From JAIRMO01 sp046533115 (lineage in GTDB: Bacteria; Spirochaetota; Spirochaetia; Treponematales; Breznakiellaceae): a DNA stretch of 64,000 bases. The stretch spans positions 1 through 64,000 of the forward strand of contig NZ_JAJQRC010000001.1 of the NCBI RefSeq assembly GCF_046533115.1, read 5' to 3'. Made by a program: the position numbers and the translations under genes. The notes under the pieces are model-generated. The model did no database searches, was not told where the DNA came from, and worked only from the letters and a program-made list of their open reading frames with translations. The stretch's first letter is position 1. Every line of letters starts with the position of its first letter. This document shows positions 43,722 through 51,346 of this stretch, in pieces.

Positions 43722-43762
43722 CTTTATGGCTATATTAGATTAGCCCTATTTTTCTTCTAATT

Positions 43763-44887
43763 CTACCCCATTTCATTCATTCTTTCCATAGGGGAAACAA
43801 TTTCCGTGACCCGGACTCCGAAATTTTCATCAATTACCACCACTTCGCCCTTGGCAATGAGTTTATGGTTTACCAATATATCCACCGGTTCACCGGCGAG
43901 TTTGTCCAGTTCTATGATGGTTCCTTCCCCCATGCCCAGGATTTCTTTGATAAGCTTCCTCGTACGGCCCAATTCTACGGTCATCTCCATGAAGACATCC
44001 ATGATAAGACCGATATTCCCCTGCTCTTGACTGGTGGCCTGGGGTACCAAACTGGGAAACTGGACTTGTTGGACATTGGTGGGCGATCCCATCATTCCCC
44101 CCATATTAGGCATGGCTCCACCCATCGGCATACTTCCCCCCATCATGCCCATATTCGGCATATCCATACCACCGCCGAAGAGGCCCGCTCCCCCCGCATT
44201 GGGTATTGGCCCCGCCGGGGCGGCGCCGGCATTTAACGCCTTGACGATATCCCCGGAAACACCGGAACCGAAAATCTCCCAAATTTGGTGGTTTTTTCCA
44301 TCCCCCAGACTAAGTTGATAGGCGGCGGCTATAAAATTATCCCCGGGAAGGGCGGCCGTCGCCTTGGGCACATTGGCCGCTTCCGGAGGGGTGGACGCGA
44401 TGGATTTATTCCCGGTTTTTTGGGTAAGGGCGGTAATCTGGGTCCCCACCAGCTGGGAGATAACCTCTCCGATCACCGACATGGTCATCGCATCCAGGGT
44501 GATATTTTCTTCCTTATTCATGAGACTGGCGATGCTTTTAGCGGTATCCTCGGACAATAAAAACATATGTTCCCCGGGAAAACCGGAGGTAAAATCCGCT
44601 TTGACCGCCGTAACCATATCGGGAAGCTGCTGGAGAAAGCTGTCCCGGTTGGTGGATTCAATCTGGGGGTCCTTAAGGGAGACCTCCGAACCGGTCATCA
44701 TGGAAAGATTGGAAGATTGGGCGTCTATGGTGGTGGTAAGAAAATTTTGCAGCGCCCGGCAATCCTCATCGGATACACCCGGCCTGGCGGCGGCCGTGGT
44801 ACCGGAGGACCCAAGGCCGCCGCCGGAGGAATCTACCCCTGCCAACAGGGCATCTATTTCATCTTGTGAAAGAGCGCCGTCGCTCAT
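43763..44887 (-). CDS. fliY: Flagellar motor switch protein FliY (FliN homologue)
   Basis: 374 residues. The N-terminus LSQDEIDALLAGVD resembles the CheY-P-binding start of FliM. A CheC-like central domain (about 45-200) comes next, then a Met/Gly-rich linker (about 230-275), and the C-terminal SpoA domain shared with FliN (about 285-370, LGRTRKLIKEILGMGEGTII). It forms part of the C-ring and, in the CheC-like case, may have CheY-P phosphatase activity. The start overlaps the fliM stop by four bases. Confidence 0.93.
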   Translation of the reverse strand: MSDGALSQDEIDALLAGVDSSGGGLGSSGTTAAARPGVSDEDCRALQNFLTTTIDAQSSNLSMMTGSEVSLKDPQIESTNRDSFLQQLPDMVTAVKADFTSGFPGEHMFLLSEDTAKSIASLMNKEENITLDAMTMSVIGEVISQLVGTQITALTQKTGNKSIASTPPEAANVPKATAALPGDNFIAAAYQLSLGDGKNHQIWEIFGSGVSGDIVKALNAGAAPAGPIPNAGGAGLFGGGMDMPNMGMMGGSMPMGGAMPNMGGMMGSPTNVQQVQFPSLVPQATSQEQGNIGLIMDVFMEMTVELGRTRKLIKEILGMGEGTIIELDKLAGEPVDILVNHKLIAKGEVVVIDENFGVRVTEIVSPMERMNEMG

Positions 44888-45915
44888 AATATTTCCTCCC
44901 CTTCAGACGCAAGCTCTTCAAATTCTTCCTGTTCAAGCTCCGCTGTTTTCTTTAAAATCTGTACGGCCATTTTTTTGCCGATAACCCCGGGCCGGCAGAG
45001 GAATTTTTTCTTACTGCCGATATTAAGGGAAAAGGTATCCCCCACCCGGACATTGTAGAGCCGTATTACATCCCCCACCCTAAGGGAAAGCACATCCCGA
45101 ACGGGGATCTGGATCTTTCCAATCTCCGCTACTACATTAACATCGACGGTTGCAAGCTTTTCCTTAAGCACATTGAGGTTTTCCGTGGTGGTCCCCCGGC
45201 GTACCGAAGAATACCAGAACTGGGCGGAGAGTTTTCCGATAATAGGTTCTATGGTTAGGTAGGGTATACAAAAGTTCATCATCCCCTCCACATCCCCCAC
45301 CTTGGTCTCCAGGGTTACGAGGACTACCATTTCCGTAGGAGGTACAATCTGGGCAAACTGGGGATTCGTATCTATCTGGCCCAGCCGGGGCCGGAGGTCG
45401 ATCACCGTGGCCCAGGCTTCCCGCATATTCCCCAGGATCCTGACGATGATCCCCTCCATAACCGACTGTTCTATGTCGGTAAGCTCATGCTGGGCCTTGG
45501 TACCCTCCCCGGTTCCGCCGAAAAGGCGGTCTATGATGGAAAAGGTCACCGCCGGATCGATTTCCAGAATGGCGTTTCCCTTTAAGGGATCCATATTGAT
45601 AATTGCCAGGGTCGTTGGGGTAGGGATGGACCGGATAAACTCTTCATAGGTCAGCTGATCCACCGAAGCCACGTGAACATGGACCATGCTGCGGAGGTTG
45701 GCGGAAAGGCTGGTGGTGGTTAACCGGGCGAAGGTCTCGTGCATGATCGAGACCGTACGGATCTGTTCCTTGGAAAATTTATCGGGCCGCTTAAAATCGT
45801 AAATTTTGATTTTACGGGTATCCGCCGCGGGCCTAAAATCCTCAGGCTCCGTTTCTCCGGCGTTTATCGCGGTGAGTAGCTGATCAATTTCATCCTGGGA
45901 CAGAACTTCTGTCAT
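44884..45915 (-). CDS. fliM: Flagellar motor switch protein FliM
   Basis: 343 residues. LSQDEIDQLLTAIN at the start is the CheY-P-binding peptide. The middle domain (about 50-230) carries the GGXG-type motif FGGTGEGT, and the C-terminal SpoA domain (about 255-330) has VRDVLSLRVGDVIRL. It links CheY-P binding to FliG in the C-ring. It lies 88 bases after fliL, with a hairpin (GACAAAAATC/GATTTTCGTC, one mismatch, near 45950-45975) in the gap. Confidence 0.97.
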   Translation of the reverse strand: MTEVLSQDEIDQLLTAINAGETEPEDFRPAADTRKIKIYDFKRPDKFSKEQIRTVSIMHETFARLTTTSLSANLRSMVHVHVASVDQLTYEEFIRSIPTPTTLAIINMDPLKGNAILEIDPAVTFSIIDRLFGGTGEGTKAQHELTDIEQSVMEGIIVRILGNMREAWATVIDLRPRLGQIDTNPQFAQIVPPTEMVVLVTLETKVGDVEGMMNFCIPYLTIEPIIGKLSAQFWYSSVRRGTTTENLNVLKEKLATVDVNVVAEIGKIQIPVRDVLSLRVGDVIRLYNVRVGDTFSLNIGSKKKFLCRPGVIGKKMAVQILKKTAELEQEEFEELASEGEEIL

Positions 45916-46003
45916 TTTCCTTCCCTGGAGCTTTCAATGAAAACTCCGAAGACAAAAATCGAAGATTTTCGTCCAAACTCCTCAGATGGAAAACCAACGG
46001 GTA

Positions 46004-46561
46004 TCACATTTCCATCACATCCAACTGATTAAACAGAATCATTCGAGCTTTGGCCGTGTCAAGTACCCTGGTGTTCAAATACTCGATAATTTCCTGTTTT
46101 AACTGGGTTTCGTTTTCGGGCTGAAGTTCCACCGCGTATTTACTGCTGAAAAAACTCCGCACGAAATCCCGAAGTTCATAAAGCCGGCTGGTCAATTCCG
46201 TAGCCGCCGCATTATTATTCAAATCATAACCGATAACCATATCAATTACTACCGCATTGGGGGTCAGATCCCTGGTACGGGTTCGAACTACCCCTATGGC
46301 GGTAAACATGGTATATTCCGGCCGTTTTCCAATATAGGGGGAGGTCGGATCGGCGACTACCGTCTGGGATTTCCCCCCCCCGCCCAGAATATTAACGGTA
46401 ATAACCACCACGGTTACGATAAAAATGAGCGCTCCCAACCCAATGGCTATGAATTTGAGTAAATTCGGCAATAAAGCGGCCAAACCGGAAGACTTTTTAG
46501 AGGAACTCTGCGTCCCGGCGGAATCATCACCGCCAAGATCAAGATCGTCACTATCCGACAT
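46004..46561 (-). CDS. fliL: Flagellar basal-body-associated protein FliL
   Basis: 185 residues. A short acidic cytoplasmic N-terminus, one membrane segment (about 29-56), and a periplasmic stomatin-like domain with VIDMVIGYDLNN and a C-terminal KARMILFNQLDVMEM. FliL rings surround stator units and keep them active. A GGAGGT site is eight bases before the ATG, and a sigma70-type promoter lies 47-75 bases upstream. Here it starts a transcription unit; in other spirochaetes it follows motB. Confidence 0.92.
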   Translation of the reverse strand: MSDSDDLDLGGDDSAGTQSSSKKSSGLAALLPNLLKFIAIGLGALIFIVTVVVITVNILGGGGKSQTVVADPTSPYIGKRPEYTMFTAIGVVRTRTRDLTPNAVVIDMVIGYDLNNNAAATELTSRLYELRDFVRSFFSSKYAVELQPENETQLKQEIIEYLNTRVLDTAKARMILFNQLDVMEM

Positions 46562-46570
46562 GTCCTAGTA

Positions 46571-46584
46571 CCTCCGATTTATCG
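46571..46584. promoter_or_regulatory. Palindrome in the fliL leader
   Basis: TCCGAT-AA-ATCGGA (reading toward fliL) is a perfect inverted repeat just before the GGAGGT site. On the - strand it also contains TCCGATAA, seven of eight bases of a sigma28 -10 element, but no matching TAAA -35 lies 15 bases upstream, so it is more likely an operator or leader hairpin. Confidence 0.3.
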
Positions 46585-46607
46585 GACTATATGGGTCCCT
46601 TATTCTA

Positions 46608-46636
46608 ATAGTACACGAAAATTTCATTCTATGCAA
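46608..46636 (-). promoter_or_regulatory. Sigma70-type promoter for the fliL-to-fapA run
   Basis: On the - strand TTGCAT (46636-46631), a 17-base spacer, TACTAT (46613-46608). It would start the long - strand flagellar transcript about 40 bases before fliL. Confidence 0.5.
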
Positions 46637-46694
46637 ATCCATTTTAAGAGTCTTTAATAGCTTCGGCGTATCCCGGGGACTTTTTTAGTCTTTC

Positions 46695-46838
46695 TTGTCC
46701 CAGGATCCCGGTTTGGACCTTGAAAAGATCGACATCGGCCCCGATACCATCGGCAAGGTAGGGTTTTTCATGGGGTCCTTCCAAAATCAACTGTTTCTTG
46801 AAACCGCCTTATTAGTATTCACCCGGGGGAACCTTTGA
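46695..46838 (+). pseudogene. 47-codon reading frame, possible gene remnant
   Basis: From a TTG the frame reads SQDPGLDLEKIDIGPDTIG, continues through GFFMGSFQNQLFLETALL and stops at TGA 46836-46838. The amino-acid make-up and GC-rich third positions look like real coding sequence, but there is no ribosome-binding site and a TAG lies three codons upstream. It may be the end of a gene cut by the rearrangement that inverted the flagellar half. I do not recognise the family. Confidence 0.35.
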
Positions 46839-46918
46839 AACGGTTCTATTGACAGAAGTCGGTTTTGATCACAGAATTAAGGTAAGGAAGGTTTCTGAAA
46901 TTATTTTAAGCAGCGGCA

Positions 46919-46943
46919 GTTTCAAAATGTCAGATTTTGAAAC
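46919..46943. repeat. GTTTCAAAAT/ATTTTGAAAC hairpin
   Basis: GTTTCAAAAT (46919-46928) and ATTTTGAAAC (46934-46943) pair perfectly around a five-base loop. A member of the intergenic palindrome family, preceded by the GCAGCGGCA context seen at other copies. Confidence 0.6.
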
Positions 46944-46962
46944 AATAATCTTAGATTTACGA

Positions 46963-46988
46963 AAAAAGCGGATTTTAGACCGCTTTTT
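46963..46988 (+). terminator. Terminator-like hairpin upstream of the RlpA-like gene
   Basis: AAAAAGCGG (46963-46971) pairs perfectly with CCGCTTTTT (46980-46988), giving a stem that ends in a short T-run on either strand. It would separate the remnant region from the downstream lipoprotein gene. Confidence 0.45.
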
Positions 46989-47057
46989 CCAAAACCGGTT
47001 CCCAAAAAACGTAGGTTTGGAGACCGGTTTATTTAAGAATAGTTTGCTGGAGAAAAA

Positions 47058-47480
47058 ATGAAGAAAAGTTTTGTTGTTTTGGTTTTGTTGTTTTGGTTTT
47101 TTACGTCCTGCGTTATGATGCCTACAAGAGTTCCCCAAAAGATTTCTTCGGGGTTTGCCACGTATAATATAGATGAACCCGGTTTACGAGCCGCCCATGC
47201 GGAGCTGGAATTTGATACCCGGGTACGGGTAACCAACTTGAACAATAACCAGGCCGTTATTGTTACCATTACCGAACGGATCCCCTTTGATCCCAACTGG
47301 ATTATCCATATCGGCAGGATGGCGGGAGATAATATTGGGATGAGCAAGACCGATGTTACCCCCGTCAAGATCGAGGTTTTAGGCCGTCCCAAATACCCCC
47401 GGTATCAATCTAAGGTTTCTCCGCCGGAGGAGATCCCGGGTATTATCGAATTTACGGATCCGGTGGAGCCCCCTTTATAA
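47058..47480 (+). CDS. RlpA-like double-psi beta-barrel lipoprotein
   Basis: 140 residues. A lipoprotein signal ends at FTSC (Cys18). The mature part reads as an RlpA-like double-psi barrel: SSGFATYNIDEPG near 30, FDTRVRVTNLNNNQAVIVTI near 52, and a C-terminal VTPVKIEVLG. Catalytically competent RlpA lytic transglycosylases carry a conserved Asp and His; these are not clear here, so it may be a structural or binding member. The signal peptide is encoded by a 14-base tandem repeat (47069-47096), and slippage of it would shift the frame. GGAG lies seven bases upstream of the ATG. Confidence 0.75.
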   Translation: MKKSFVVLVLLFWFFTSCVMMPTRVPQKISSGFATYNIDEPGLRAAHAELEFDTRVRVTNLNNNQAVIVTITERIPFDPNWIIHIGRMAGDNIGMSKTDVTPVKIEVLGRPKYPRYQSKVSPPEEIPGIIEFTDPVEPPL

Positions 47481-47489
47481 CAGAAAAAT

Positions 47490-47525
47490 AACCCGGCCGG
47501 GTTCAAAACAACGGCCGGTTGTTTT
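47490..47525 (+). terminator. Terminator after the RlpA-like gene
   Basis: AACCCGGCCGGGTT (47490-47503, self-complementary) is followed by AAAACAAC (47505-47512) pairing with GTTGTTTT (47518-47525) and a T-run. It lies ten bases past the stop and also 26 bases beyond the end of the convergent nrdJ, so it may serve both. Confidence 0.55.
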
Positions 47526-47550
47526 TCGACGTTTCCTCCGCAGGCCCGGC

Positions 47551-50500
47551 TTAGCTGCACCCGGTGGTTCCTCCGCAGGTATCGCACTTCATACAGGTAC
47601 CGTTCCTCACCAGGGTAAAGGATCCGCAGGCGGGACAGGGGTCTCCCTCGTAACCTTTGATCCGGGCTTGAGCTATCCTCGCGGCTTCGGTTTTGTCGGC
47701 TTCCCTCCGGGGGGAAGCTGTTTTTTCCAGGTCCACGAGTCCCGGTCCGCCCGGGTATCTCCCCTTATCCGCAGCGGCCTTTTGGGGGGTAAAGCCGGCA
47801 CCGGTCTTTCGGTGCTTATGCTGGGTTCGGTCGTTTTCCAATTCCTCTCCATCCCCTTTGGTTCCGGTGGCCAGGAGATCCTCCGGCTGGACCTGGGCCA
47901 GATCCGTACGCTTCAGATAGCTGATGGCCAGGTCCCGGAAAATATAATCAATGACACTGGTGGCCATCTTCACATAGTCGTGTCCCTGGACCAGGCCGTT
48001 GGGCTCAAAACGGCTGAAGGTAAAGGCATCCACATACTCCTCCAGGGGAACCCCGTATTGGAGTCCCAGGGAAACGGCGATGGCGAAACTGTTGAGGAGG
48101 CTGCGGAAGGCGGCTCCTTCTTTATGCATATCCAGAAATATTTCCCCCAGTCGGCCCGAGTTATATTCCCCGGTCCTGATAAAAATGGAATGTCCTCCTA
48201 TTTTTGCCTTCTGGGTATACCCGACCCGGCGATTCGGCAGGGATTTTCGCCCCTCCCGGGGATGCCCCCCTTCAAGGGTCCGTTCCGGGGAGGGCGGCAC
48301 CTCCGGTTGCCCCAGGTCCCGTTGAATTGCCAGGACGGTATCCGCCAGGGGATCCGTACCCGGGGCAAAGGAGGAGAGGGGTTGGGACATCTTGGAGCCG
48401 TCCCGGTAAAGGGCCACCGCCTTGAGGCCGTTTTTCCAGGCCGTCATATAGGCCCCCTTAACGTCCTCGTAGTCCGCACCGTTGGGCATGTTGATGGTCT
48501 TGGAAATAGCCCCCGAAATAAAGGGCTGGACCGCGGCCATCATGCCGATATGGGCCTGCCAGGATATGGAACGGCGGCCGTTTTTTCCCGAGGGGGTAGC
48601 GGTATCAAAAACCGGGAGGTGTTCCTTTGATAGACCGGGGGCTCCCTCCAGACCCATGGTACCGCAGGCGTATTGTTCCGCCTCTTCAATATCCCTGCCG
48701 GAAAACCCCAGGTGTTTGAGGAGGCTGAATCCGGGGAGGGACCAGGTTGACTCCGGTATCTTGAGGGTTTTTTCCACAAAATCCCTGCCCAGGACCCAAG
48801 GGTTGAAGATCCCTTCCAGGTTTATGGCGGATTTGATTTCCTCCGCCACTTTGGCCAGGACCTCCGGCGTAAAACCTTGGGCCGCCAAGCTTTCCCGTTT
48901 TATTCCCGGGGCCCCTTCCAGGGTTTTCCATCCTGTGGCATAGGCGATAATTTCATCAATTTCCTTTGGGCCGTATCCCAGGGCCTCCAGGGCAGGGGGT
49001 ACCGATTGGTTGATGATCTTAAAATATCCCCCCCCGGCGAGTTTTTTAAACTTGACCAGGGCAAAGTCCGGTTCCACCCCGGTGGTATCGCAATCCATGA
49101 GGAGTCCTATGGTTCCCGTGGGGGCGATGGCACTTACCTGGGCGTTTCTAAACCCATGGATAGTTCCCAATTCCAGGGCCTTGTCCCAGGAAAAACGGGC
49201 CGCTTCCAGAAGATCCGCCGGGCAAAAGGCGGGATCGATCCCCTGGGGCGGGGTGTGAAGGCTTTCGTATTCCCCCGGCGGGGTCTTATAGGCGGCCCGG
49301 CGATGGTTTCGAATCACCCGGAGCATGGTTTCCCGGTTTTCCCCATACCGGAGGAAGGGTCCTAAACTCGCGGCCATCCGGGCGGACTGGGCATAGGCCT
49401 CCCCGGTAAGGATCGCCGCGAGAGCCCCCGCCACGGCCCGGCCTGGGGGGGAATCATAGGCCAAGCCCATCAACATAAGAAGGCTCCCCAGGTTGGCGAA
49501 GCCCAGCCCCAGGGTTCGGTACTCGTAGGAAAGTTCGGCGATCCTTGGAGCGGGGAACTGAGCCATCACCACGGAGATCTCCAGAATGCTGGTCCAGATA
49601 CCGATGGCATGGATAAAACCGGGGATATCAAAACATTTTTTCTTCCGGTCGTAAAAAACGGTGAGATTGATCGATGCCAGGTTACAGGCGGTATCATCCA
49701 GGAACATATATTCGGAACAGGGGTTGGAGGCACGAATCTCCCCTCCCGCGGGGCAGGTATGCCAGTCATTGATGGTGGTGTGGAATTGGAGCCCAGGGTC
49801 CGCACACTGCCAGGCTGACCGGGCCGTATCTTCCCAGAGTTTCCGGGCTTTAAGAACCTTGACCGTTTCCCCGGTAACCCGGGTCGTCAGGTTCCAGTCC
49901 CGGTCCTCCAGAACCGCCTTCATAAATTCATCGCTGACCCGGAGGCTGTTATTGGAGGATTGTCCTGAGACGGTATTGTAGGCTTCGTCATCCCAGGCGG
50001 TGGAAAAAAGGGCGGTTTCCACCGCCGCTTCCCCCTGTTCAAGCCGCCGGAGCAGCTGATAAAGATAGGCCGGAGGAATGGCGTCCCCCAGGGCATTCCG
50101 CAACGCCCCGGCGAGTTCCCGGTTTTTTTCTCCGTTAAAGCGATCCTTTTCCGGTCCCCGGAAACCGGCCAGGGCTCTTTTGACCCCCTCCAGATTTTTT
50201 TTGATAATTTCGGAACCGGTTACCATGGAAGCGACTTTGTGTTCCTCCTCGGCTTTCCAGGACAGGTACTTTTCCACATCCGGATGGTCCGCATCGAGGG
50301 TCACCATTTTGGCCGCCCGCCGGGTCGTTCCCCCGGACTTAATCGCCGAAGCGGACCGGTCCCCGATTTTAAGGAACGAGAGTAGTCCCGAGGAGATCCC
50401 CCCCCCGGAAAGATGCTCGTTCACGGCCCGGATCCGGGAAAAATTGGAACCGGTTCCGGAACCGTACTTAAAAAGCCGGGCTTCCCGGGTTACCAGGTCC

Positions 50501-51135
50501 ATGATACCCCCCTCGTTTACCAGGTCATCCTCCACGGAAAGGATAAAACACGCGTGGGGCTGGGGCCGTTTATAGGCACTGTCCGATTTTTTGACCCGGC
50601 CGTCGGCGGGATCGAAGTAGTAGTGTCCCTGGGCAGGTCCGTCGATGCCGTATACCGCATAAAGCCCCGTATTGAACCACTGGGGGCTGTTGGGAGCCCC
50701 GATCTGATGGGCCAGCATATAGCAGGTTTCATCGTAAAAGGCCGCCGCATCGTCTTCGGTATCAAAATACCCGTTCTGCCGGCCCCAGTCCATCCAGGTA
50801 TAGGCCAGACGGTGGAATACCTGGCGGGCGTCGTGTTCCGCCCCGTCCCGGGGCAGTTGTTCCCCGGGATCGGTCTGATTTGCCCCGTTTTTTTTATGGG
50901 GAACCGCCTGCTTTTTCCATTCGTAGATCTTATCCGCCGGGACACCTGCCTTGCGGAAGTATTTTTGGGCCAGAATATCCGCGGCAATCTGACTCCAAAA
51001 GGAGGGGACAATCACCGTCTCTTCAAAAAAGATGACCTTACCGTCGGGGTTGCGGATCTCGCTTTTCCGCTTTTCCCAGGTAATATCCTTATAGGGACCG
51101 GATTTTCCATCCGTAAATAACCGTTCAAATTTCAT
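47551..51135 (-). CDS. nrdJ: Adenosylcobalamin-dependent (class II) ribonucleotide reductase
   Basis: 1194 residues. The N-terminal domain is followed by the ten-stranded barrel with active-site pieces HACFILSVEDD, NPCSEYMFLDDTACNLASIN (the N-x-C-x-E triad) and APTGTIGLLMDCDTTGVEPD. The C-terminal end is a zinc-type motif with CPAC, CMKC and CGGTTGC, supplying the cysteines that re-reduce the active site. It converts ribonucleotides to deoxyribonucleotides with a radical made from coenzyme B12, with or without oxygen. The start has AGGAAGG upstream. No nrdAB or nrdDG is in the window. Confidence 0.96.
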   Translation of the reverse strand: MKFERLFTDGKSGPYKDITWEKRKSEIRNPDGKVIFFEETVIVPSFWSQIAADILAQKYFRKAGVPADKIYEWKKQAVPHKKNGANQTDPGEQLPRDGAEHDARQVFHRLAYTWMDWGRQNGYFDTEDDAAAFYDETCYMLAHQIGAPNSPQWFNTGLYAVYGIDGPAQGHYYFDPADGRVKKSDSAYKRPQPHACFILSVEDDLVNEGGIMDLVTREARLFKYGSGTGSNFSRIRAVNEHLSGGGISSGLLSFLKIGDRSASAIKSGGTTRRAAKMVTLDADHPDVEKYLSWKAEEEHKVASMVTGSEIIKKNLEGVKRALAGFRGPEKDRFNGEKNRELAGALRNALGDAIPPAYLYQLLRRLEQGEAAVETALFSTAWDDEAYNTVSGQSSNNSLRVSDEFMKAVLEDRDWNLTTRVTGETVKVLKARKLWEDTARSAWQCADPGLQFHTTINDWHTCPAGGEIRASNPCSEYMFLDDTACNLASINLTVFYDRKKKCFDIPGFIHAIGIWTSILEISVVMAQFPAPRIAELSYEYRTLGLGFANLGSLLMLMGLAYDSPPGRAVAGALAAILTGEAYAQSARMAASLGPFLRYGENRETMLRVIRNHRRAAYKTPPGEYESLHTPPQGIDPAFCPADLLEAARFSWDKALELGTIHGFRNAQVSAIAPTGTIGLLMDCDTTGVEPDFALVKFKKLAGGGYFKIINQSVPPALEALGYGPKEIDEIIAYATGWKTLEGAPGIKRESLAAQGFTPEVLAKVAEEIKSAINLEGIFNPWVLGRDFVEKTLKIPESTWSLPGFSLLKHLGFSGRDIEEAEQYACGTMGLEGAPGLSKEHLPVFDTATPSGKNGRRSISWQAHIGMMAAVQPFISGAISKTINMPNGADYEDVKGAYMTAWKNGLKAVALYRDGSKMSQPLSSFAPGTDPLADTVLAIQRDLGQPEVPPSPERTLEGGHPREGRKSLPNRRVGYTQKAKIGGHSIFIRTGEYNSGRLGEIFLDMHKEGAAFRSLLNSFAIAVSLGLQYGVPLEEYVDAFTFSRFEPNGLVQGHDYVKMATSVIDYIFRDLAISYLKRTDLAQVQPEDLLATGTKGDGEELENDRTQHKHRKTGAGFTPQKAAADKGRYPGGPGLVDLEKTASPRREADKTEAARIAQARIKGYEGDPCPACGSFTLVRNGTCMKCDTCGGTTGCS

Positions 51136-51151
51136 GGGACCTTCCTTTGCA

Positions 51152-51237
51152 TTATATATAGTATTACATCATCTATATCTAGTGGCCAATATATAGCGTA
51201 CTGTCACTATAATATTCTGAATATACACTATATACAG
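51152..51237 (-). promoter_or_regulatory. Cluster of NrdR-box-like sites upstream of nrdJ
   Basis: The NrdR consensus core is CwAtATaTwG. A perfect core, CAATATATAG, lies at 51187-51196. Weaker ones with one core mismatch each are CTATATACAG (51228-51237), CTATATCTAG (51173-51182) and TTATATATAG (51152-51161). All lie within 105 bases of the nrdJ start. The spacing is not the usual three helical turns, so the call is tentative. Confidence 0.4.
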
Positions 51238-51346
51238 GGGTGATAACAAGAGCAGCGTCTAGCATTAGAAGTTAAAAGAGAAGCGGGAGGAATCGGGAGA
51301 AGAAAACCGAGCGGACCATAAGCAACTACTCACCCCTCCTTTTACT

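Larger units (their letters stand above)
46562..47057. other. 496-bp intergenic region at the putative inversion end
   Basis: Between divergent fliL and the RlpA-like gene. From left to right it holds the fliL leader and promoter, a 47-codon open stretch (46695-46838), an imperfect GAACC/GGTTC repeat, a TTTCAAAAT hairpin (46919-46943), an AAAAAGCGG/CCGCTTTTT hairpin (46963-46988) and an imperfect AAACCGG/CCGGTTT repeat just before the RlpA-like gene. No full gene is seen. Confidence 0.6.

Noticed and set aside
46571..46584. TCCGATAA as a sigma28 -10 element for fliL
   Set aside because: No TAAA-like -35 lies about 15 bases upstream, whereas a good sigma70 promoter is found further up.
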